Origin: Lactuca virosa
Lineage: Eukaryota; Streptophyta; Magnoliopsida; Asterales; Asteraceae
DNA: 64,000 nucleotides
Direction of reading: 5' to 3'
Assembly (NCBI GenBank): GCA_928212115.1
Contig: CAKMRJ010003334.1
Span: forward strand, 98,496,851-98,560,850
In this document: positions 57,922 through 64,000 of the stretch, piece after piece
How positions within the stretch are numbered: the first letter of the stretch is position 1
Layout of the letters: every line of letters begins with the position of its first letter
Translations under genes and position numbers: made by a program
Notes under the pieces: generated by a model
What the model was told of the DNA's origin: nothing
Seen by the model: the letters and a program-made list of their open reading frames with translations, nothing else
Database searches by the model: none

Positions 57922-58222
57922 AAATTCTCCCCTCTCCTCTCATATCTCTATAGTCTTCCTTCTTTCTAGTTTGGGTGTGAGCTATTAGAGGCACGATAAT
58001 TGTGGTGCTTGCTTCCAAAAGATCTACAAGTCAAGGATTCTTGTTATTTACTATAATAACAACAAGGTATGTAAAACTAAACCCTATTATGATTTTCGAA
58101 ATATACCTAGGGTTTCTTATTTGATGTTCTTAGTTATAGGTTCAATAGTGAAAACATAGATCCTTAGGTTGCATGTGAACATAAGGGTTTTAAGTTTATT
58201 TGTTTGACCTAAATCCTATCAG

Positions 58223-58234
58223 TGGTATCAGAGC
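58223..58234 (+). promoter_or_regulatory. Primer binding site (initiator Met-tRNA)
   Basis: TGGTATCAGAGC one base after the LTR end, identical in form to the PBS at 6970-6981. Confidence 0.92.
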
Positions 58235-59544
58235 GTTTGGTTTGTTTTCAATTGAACATGCTATAATTTTTGAATTTGATCAATTAGGGTTTGTAGAAAT
58301 TAAACCCTAAAAGGCCAACAATTTCGACTAGGGTTAGGGTTTTTCGAAACCCTAGCCCCTTCCCCTTGGATTTCAAAATTAGGGTTAGGGTTTTGAAACC
58401 CTAGCCTTCCTCCCCAAGTTTTCAAAAATTGCTAGTTTGTTAGGGTTTCTTATTTTAGATAACTTTTAGTTTAATTTGATTAAAAGGGATAATTATAAAA
58501 TTGGATAACTCCTACACCCTAATTTTCGAAAATTAGAGGGTTAGGGTTAGGATTAGGATTAGATTATTTGATTAATTTAATTAGTTAATCCTTATTTTAT
58601 TTAATGTTTAAATTAATTGTTAATTAATAGATAAATATTAAATCAAATTTTTGGTTTATTTTAAATTTAAATTAATTGATTATTAATTTTTGAAATTTAA
58701 AAAATTAAATAAACCTAGTATATTGAAAAGTTTAAAATTCACCTTATATATATTATTAATTGTTAATATATTATAGGTATAAGAATCAGTCAGTCAAATC
58801 GCTAGTATGCCTCATTCACGAAGCTAGTCTATAAGGGGGTATAAGGAAACTGTATATAAAATGGTAGTTGAATGAGTGTCCACTCTCACCCACCGCTTCC
58901 TTGATTAGTGGAGGGTCGTTAGCAAAACATATTTGATAGGACAACTAGATCTCATTAAAAGTATAAGGCTATTTAAAAGTACTAGAACCTTTTTTTATTT
59001 AAAATCTCATATCTAGTTACTTTAGGAAAAATGTGAATTAGTATACTAACCCATGGAATTGCACATTACACTTTATAAGTCGTTAGTGGAGCGTGTGTGG
59101 TTAACCAACACACTAATAGGGACTAATAAAGAGTTATAGGTATCTCATATATTATCATTGTTGAAGGAGCGTGTGTGGTTTACCATCACATCAATTGGGA
59201 TGATAAATGAAAATGAGGTTACCAAGCATATTTGCATGGTTATTCATATCTTGTTTGTGATTCTCGGTATCCCAGTCACAAACAGAAGAGCATAATAGAG
59301 ATTAAACATGCCATTCAATAACTTCAATGAATCTCAAAAGACCTAGGAATTTTATTTAATTTCATTTCCCTTCTAGTGGAATTGGTAAATCGTCATTTAC
59401 CTACCTTTATAAAATTTACAATTAGATTACGACATCCCTTTTCTAAGTTGTGAATTATATAGTTAGATCCTAGCCTTAATATTTTATTTTGGGTTACTAT
59501 ATTAAGGATTATTCTTGTCTAACTAAAACTACATTCTTTTATAG
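58235..59544 (+). other. Copia leader with telobox-like tracts
   Basis: Non-coding leader sharing blocks with 5368-6969. Repeated TTAGGGTT / AACCCTA tracts (58320-58560) form short inverted repeats. GGAGCGTGTGTGGTTNACC repeats lie at 59089 and 59166. Confidence 0.75.
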
Positions 59545-60166
59545 ATGTCTACTCCAGCTGATGCTTCTGCTTCCTCCTCCTCCAACCACCATAACTTCTC
59601 GTTGTTGTCGATCTGCTTAAAGGTGACATCAGATGGTACCAACTATAATGACTGGATGCGCAACATAAAGATGAACCTTCGTTTCGAGAACAAGGAGTAT
59701 GTCCTTGAGAAGGAACTAAATGAAATCGACAAAGAGAAGGTCACTCCTGAAGAATTAGCCTCCTACAAGAAACATTACGATGATGCAACAAAAGTTGCTT
59801 GCATCATGGTCGCTACTATGACCCCTGAGTTGCAGAGATTTTATGAAGACTACTGGCCGTATGAGATGAACAAGGACCTTGTGGGAAAGTTCCATAAGCG
59901 AGCTCGTCAAAAAAATACGAGGTGGTCAAAGCCCTCATGGCATGCAAAATGAAAGAGGGAGAATCTGTATGTGGCCACATGCAGAAAATGCAACGATACA
60001 TGGAGCGCCTTGTTAGTCTAATGTGCACTTTGATGAGGAGTTGGCTATTGATATAGTCCTAAAATCCTTACCAAGTTGTTATGATCAGTTCATCCTGACC
60101 TATCATTTGAACAACACTGAGACCACCTTGGCTTAATTGCACAAGCTACTGCAAATAGCTGAAGCA
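59545..60166 (+). pseudogene. Copia gag fragment, frameshifted
   Basis: Begins MSTPADASASSSS, the usual low-complexity gag start, then TSDGTNYNDWMRNIKMNLRF of the UBN2 family N-terminal part. The frame breaks near 59913 (A-run) but continues in another frame: YEVVKALMACKMKEGESVCGHMQKMQRYMERL. After a further shift near 60015 it reads HFDEELAIDIVLKSLPSCYDQFILTYHLNNTETTLA, then a stop. The gag ends abruptly at about 60166 against an LTR fragment. It is the same lineage as the gag at 4675-5367. Confidence 0.88.
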
Positions 60167-60366
60167 TGTATATAGGTCTTAAGTCCGGAAATTAGGGTTT
60201 GGTCCTCTGTCGCATACGCCTCGCGTACGCGAAACTCCTCCGCGATCCTTCCTCCATGGTACGCTAAGCGTACCCTTAGGTACGCCCAACGTACTAAAAG
60301 GGTCCATTTTTGCCAATTGAACTATTTAAAGGGATTAAAATGGTTTACCTGATTTGGAGTGTTACA
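60167..60366 (-). repeat. LTR fragment with GTACGCTAAGCGTAC motif
   Basis: 200 bp resembling the 7394-7649 end of the minus-strand copia LTR: CCTCCATGGTACGCTAAGCGTAC, GTACGCCCAACGTAC and a GTGTTACA end at 60366. It is a truncated LTR of the same or a sister family. Confidence 0.7.
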
Positions 60367-60369
60367 TTA

Positions 60370-61016
60370 GGTTCATTTAAGACCATAAGTATTTGTAAGA
60401 CATGAGGACAATCCTAACTATTCATTTTAGAGATAAAAAAACATATTTTTAAAATGCAAAATAAATGAAAATTTTTGAGTTTTTTTATAACATTATTTTC
60501 TTCATTTAGATTATCCAAAAATAATAATAAAACTAAACAAAAATTAAAAAAATAAGAAACAAATACTGTTAGTTAAATATACGTGAAATATTCTAATAGA
60601 ATATTACAATATAGATATTAAAACAAAATTGTTAAAATATTCAAATACTTTATTAGAATATTAGATTATAAATATTCAAACGATTAATAGAATAATAGAA
60701 TATTTTAACAATTTTAATAGAATATTTAAATATATTAGTATATCTAACAAATCGAGTAAAATAGTAGAACATTTTAACATTCTAAGAACTCTATTTGAAC
60801 ATTTACATTGTAATCCTATATTAGAATATTTCACATATATTTCCAAAAAACAATATTTTTTTTGTTTTTATTTTTTGGGTAATTAAATGACGAAAATAAT
60901 ATTTATAAAAAAAAAGAATTTTCAGATTTTTCATTTTACTTTGCATTTTATAAATTTTGTTTTTAAAATTTTGATTTCTAAGATTGTGTCCTCATGTTTC
61001 ACAAAATTTAAAATGG

Positions 61017-61030
<14 letters not shown>
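60370..61030. mobile_element. Foldback MITE (long inverted repeat)
   Basis: Left arm (60371-60545) is the reverse complement of the right arm (60845-61027): AAGACCATAAG..GACATGAGGACAAT..TTTTTAAAATGCAAA matches the inverted right half closely. The central AATATT-rich part (60545-60845) also pairs with itself (GTGAAATATTCTAATA pairs). There is no coding content. MULE-type origin is inferred from arm length and the GAGACCATTTT-like end. Confidence 0.8.

Positions 61031-61048
<18 letters not shown>
61021..61048. repeat. (AT)n microsatellite
   Basis: Short AT run at the outer end of the foldback element. Confidence 0.9.
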
Positions 61049-61051
<3 letters not shown>

Positions 61052-61185
61052 GATCAATAAATACATGTTGATTTGGTAATTGTGTTTATGTCCTAAGTGC
61101 AAGAAATAGCAATCTACTTTGGTAGTTTTTGTTTATGTTGATAGTTTAACTTATAAGTTTATATATGTTGTTTTTTATTATGTAG

Positions 61186-61320
61186 TTGGAAAATCTTCGT
61201 GCAATGCTCAACGGCCCGATGTGTAGGGAAGAAGTTTATGCGTTTTTTCATTCGGGAAAACCACCAAGTGATGATCAAGGAAGAAACGAGGGGAGCGAAG
61301 ATGATGATTCGTCGGATTAG
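61186..61320 (+). pseudogene. Last exon of a CACTA (En/Spm) transposon gene
   Basis: After an AG acceptor at 61184-61185 the frame reads LENLRAMLNGPMCREEVY, then AFFHSGKPPSDDQG and an acidic tail SEDDDSSD before TAG. Acidic C-terminal exons next to a CACTA terminus are typical of these elements. Upstream exons are absent. Confidence 0.55.
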
Positions 61321-61529
61321 TTTGTGTTTTGTTAGACTTGTTATGACATAACTTTATAACATTTTTGTTGTTTATTTTGGTATTTGTATTGAATTATAAC
61401 ACTTTGGTACTTAATTGGATGTCGTTATGTAATATTTTTCTGCATTTAATGTTTTCGTGTTTTCTACATTTAATGTCGTTACATACCAGTTTTTCTGCAC
61501 CCGAAAAGGGCTTATTTAAATAATAATAA

Positions 61530-61733
61530 TAATAATAATACCATTGACACTGATTATTACCGGCGACATAATTATTAGCGACGACAGTTGGTATTGTCGG
61601 TGACACAGTTATAGCGACGGGACAGTACCGACAACTCTTTAGCGGCGACATGTCGCCGCTATTACTTTTACCGGCGATAAAGCTAAGTTTTAGCGGTAAT
61701 TTTTGTCGTCGCTAGTCTTGTTTTCTTGTAGTT
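61530..61733 (+). mobile_element. CACTA (En/Spm) subterminal repeats and 3' terminus
   Basis: Tandem subterminal motifs of the GCGACGACA / GCGGCGACATGTCGCCGCT type (61560-61710) end in TTTTCTTGTAG at 61732. Its reverse complement, CTACAAGAAAA, is the CACTA family end less its first two bases, which have changed. The left end of the element is missing. Confidence 0.75.
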
Positions 61734-62328
61734 TATAGGTCAAAGCATTGGTTACAAAACCCATTCTGTCTGTTCCTATCTAATTGGTTTTTCTGGTGTG
61801 TTGTTGGTTTTATTTTATAACAAAAGATTAGACTCTAGCTGACCGATTTTTGATTCTAGCATCAAGCAACATAAATTCATACAACTTTCCTCAAAAAGGG
61901 TTCTTAATTAATATAACAAGTAATCAACGTTATCGTCTTCTTGGTGTTTAGACTATTAATACAAACTGCAACGTCAGCACTAATCGTAGAAGTATTCCCA
62001 TGGCTCCAACCACTTGATTCTTTTCTGAATATATGATTTTGGCATCCAACTAGAAGTGACGTACCAAGCTACTAATGTGCCAAAATTACGTTTTATTCCC
62101 TTTTAAGATATATCCATTTGGAAATTAGTTGGGCTTTAAAACATCAATCCTTATTTGTGTAATGAAACAACGTTTGGTAGGATTAGATAAAACAACGACG
62201 AATATAGGAACTAACACAGTGGATAATTCACATGGTACGAACTAACAATACCTTTTTTCAAATATAAATTAGCATGGCATTTGGTATTTGTAAAAGAACA
62301 AACGATAACACCAACCTACACGTTAGAC
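61734..62328. promoter_or_regulatory. Upstream region of 2OGD copy C
   Basis: No gene or repeat is recognised. It presumably holds the promoter of copy C; a TATAAATT near 62263 is a possible core element. Confidence 0.4.
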
Positions 62329-64000
62329 ATGCATAAGCTTCTTTCAAACTGGTCTTCTAACATTAAATCCTTGCCAGAAAGTTACATTTTTCCTGCTGAA
62401 TCAAGGCCTGGAAATGCTATGGTGCCTTTTTGCAACACTATCCCTGTGATCGACCTCCACACTAGTCGACACCATGCAGTTCAACAAGTTTTAGAAGCTT
62501 GTCATGACTTTGGATTCTTTCAGGTTTGACAATTTGTATATAGTTAAGAAGGTTAAAAAAAACATGTAATCTCTAACAAATCGAGTAAATTCGTTAGAAC
62601 AAAATAACAATGTTAAAGAAAAGTGAACAAGTTTCACTTATATACTTCATTACTTGAAGAAGCCCAATTAGGTGTTTTCATGACTATTTTTCTTAGATGC
62701 ACCCAGAAGGATCGGGCCTAATAGATAATTTTCCCACCGCCCAGACTTTTTTTTGGAAATGAATTATTAGGGTTTTTCTGTTGTTTTTTACAAATCTTGT
62801 CTTTTTCCTCATTTTATAATATTGTTTTTTGATAATGTTAATTTTCTAACACTGAAACGACAAATTTGAAACTAGGTGATCAACCATGGAGTTGATGAAA
62901 ATCTGCTGATTGACACAATGATAGTTGTCAAGGAGTTTTTTGACATGCCAAATGAGGAAAAAGCGGATCTTTTCTCAGAAGACGCAAACAAAAAATGTAG
63001 GCTATGTACCAGTACTTACGACTACGACATTGAAAAAATTCATTTGTGGCGAGATAATCTACACCACCAATGTCATCCTGTTGATGACTTCATTCATCTG
63101 TGGCCTCAAAAGCCAGCTAGATATCGGTAAAGTTAATCATTCTTTTGTTTGTATTTGACTTCGATTAATTAAAACTGAAAAGATTTTTCAAAGATTTATT
63201 TTGAAAAAATAAACTATCAGCTATAGTTACAATGATTAGTATTTCTTAAGAAACTTAACAACAAAATGGTGGGTCAAAAATCTTTTAAATAGGATAAGTA
63301 GTCAGTTTTGAATCAACGGATATAAAATAATTATTTATCAATAATGAGACTACTGCCATTAGAATTACTATTCGAAAAACTAGAAATTTATTATTACAAC
63401 TTTATACTACCATAATCCGAACACTTTCTATGATTATTTCTAAACAAATCCTTACTTTCTTTTGAAGAGATGTTATTATGAAATATTCACTTCAAATGGG
63501 TAACTTGTCAACAAGGATTCTCGAGCTAATAGGTGAAGGGCTTGGGCTTGGGCCTGGTTATTTCGGAGACGGGCTCACTGGGACCCAAATTTTTTCAGCG
63601 AATCACTACCCAGCATGTCCTAACCCAAATTTGGCATTAGGCCTACCCAAACATCGTGATCCTACTCTCATAACATTTCTTCTACAAGATGCAATATATG
63701 GGCTTCAAGTGTACAGAAATGGAGAATGGTTTGGTGTTAAGCCCACTCCCAAAAGCTTTATTGTTATCCTTGGTCAACAAATACAGGTATTTTTATATTT
63801 CTTCTCATTGAAAATGCTAGTAAAATTAATCTTGATTTAACCATAACCTATATTCATTTTGCTTATAACTTTTATTGTATGGTATTTAGTTATTTGGCTT
63901 TTTGAGTAGGGTTTGTCCTTTTTATTTCTCGTGAATTTTTTTTTAAATATATTATAGGTTATTAGCAACGGGAAGCTAACAAGTCCAGCACATAGAGTGG
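62329..64000 (+). CDS. 2OG-Fe(II) dioxygenase, hyoscyamine 6-dioxygenase-like, copy C (partial)
   Basis: Three full exons (62329-62523, 62876-63126, 63468-63786) and the first 43 bases of exon 4 (63958 to window end). Exon lengths 251 and 319 equal those of copy A. MHKLLSNW is the chosen start, by alignment with copy A. Motifs: PVIDLH, VLEACHDFGFFQ, VINHGVD, NHYPACPNPNLALGLPKHRDPTLITFLLQ with iron ligands H and D of HRD, and SPAHRV with the distal His. All splice sites are GT..AG and exon 4 starts GTTATTAGC in frame, unlike copy A. The 2OG-binding Arg lies beyond the window. Likely the functional member, a soluble cytosolic oxidase of specialised metabolism; the substrate cannot be deduced, and the hyoscyamine name reflects similarity only. 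Confidence 0.92.

Larger units (their letters stand above)
52063..60166 (+). mobile_element. Plus-strand Ty1/copia element, 5' LTR split by Athila-like insertion
   Basis: The LTR starts TGTTGGATTAGGTG at 52063, is interrupted at about 52595, resumes at 57922 and ends ...CCTATCA at 58221, giving about 833 bp without the insertion. It is followed by a PBS (58223-58234), a 1.3-kb leader and gag from 59545. It is truncated inside gag at about 60166. The joint reading of 52063-52595 and 57922-58221 as one LTR is inference from layout. Confidence 0.78.

Noticed and set aside
58320..58560. Interstitial telomere
   Set aside because: Only a few scattered, inverted TTAGGGTT words, in the leader of a copia element; not a telomeric array.

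Overview
This is a repeat-rich plant nuclear window. The content points to a eudicot, and lettuce or another Asteraceae is my inference from the style of the repeats. It holds spliced genes, Ty1/copia and Ty3/gypsy retrotransposons, MULE, hAT, CACTA and LINE remnants, long AT microsatellites and no bacterial features.

Only two genes look intact within the window: a four-exon YIF1 (HRF1) Golgi/ER membrane trafficking gene on the minus strand (22840-24004, 5' UTR reaching about 25.1 kb), and a single-exon RING-H2 (ATL-type) E3 ligase gene on the minus strand (28413-29270). On the right is a plus-strand cluster of hyoscyamine-6-dioxygenase-like 2-oxoglutarate/Fe(II) dioxygenases (2OGD). Copy A (45138-47449) has a one-base frameshift at its last exon and a lost 2OG-binding arginine. 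Copy B (about 48440-50775) is wrecked. Copy C (62329 to the window end) is open in all visible exons and cut by the edge.

Layout. 1-1300: end of a gypsy-type LTR. 1301-7649: decayed minus-strand Ty1/copia element with LTR, PBS, gag and pol. 7650-10760: MULE remnant with a coiled-coil ORF and CCGGAAT-rich flanks. 12000-14490: long inverted-repeat (foldback) element holding five 345-bp tandem units. 14730-16872: solo LTR with perfect target-site duplication. 16873-22700: AT-rich sequence with a LINE 3' fragment. 22.8-29.3 kb: the two intact genes. 29.5-33.4 kb: microsatellites, a 205-bp tandem array and a second solo LTR nested between inverted GGAAACGG arms. 33.7-44.4 kb: a convergent pair of decayed transposon genes, a ULP1-like protease (+) and a FAR1/MULE transposase (-). 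45.0-50.8 kb: 2OGD copies A and B. 50.8-60.2 kb: copia gag/LTR fragment, then a plus-strand copia whose 5' LTR is split by a 5.3-kb Athila-like element. 60.2-61.7 kb: LTR fragment, foldback MITE and CACTA 3' terminus. 62.3 kb onward: 2OGD copy C.

The most unusual theme is that LTRs of unrelated families carry clusters of odd-length palindromes with one free central base (ACTCG-N-CGAGT, CCACG-N-CGTGG, GTACGCT-N-AGCGTAC), mostly just upstream of the LTR TATA box. The other candidates for something new are the foldback satellite element at 12-14.5 kb and the ULP1 + FAR1 composite at 33.7-44.4 kb.
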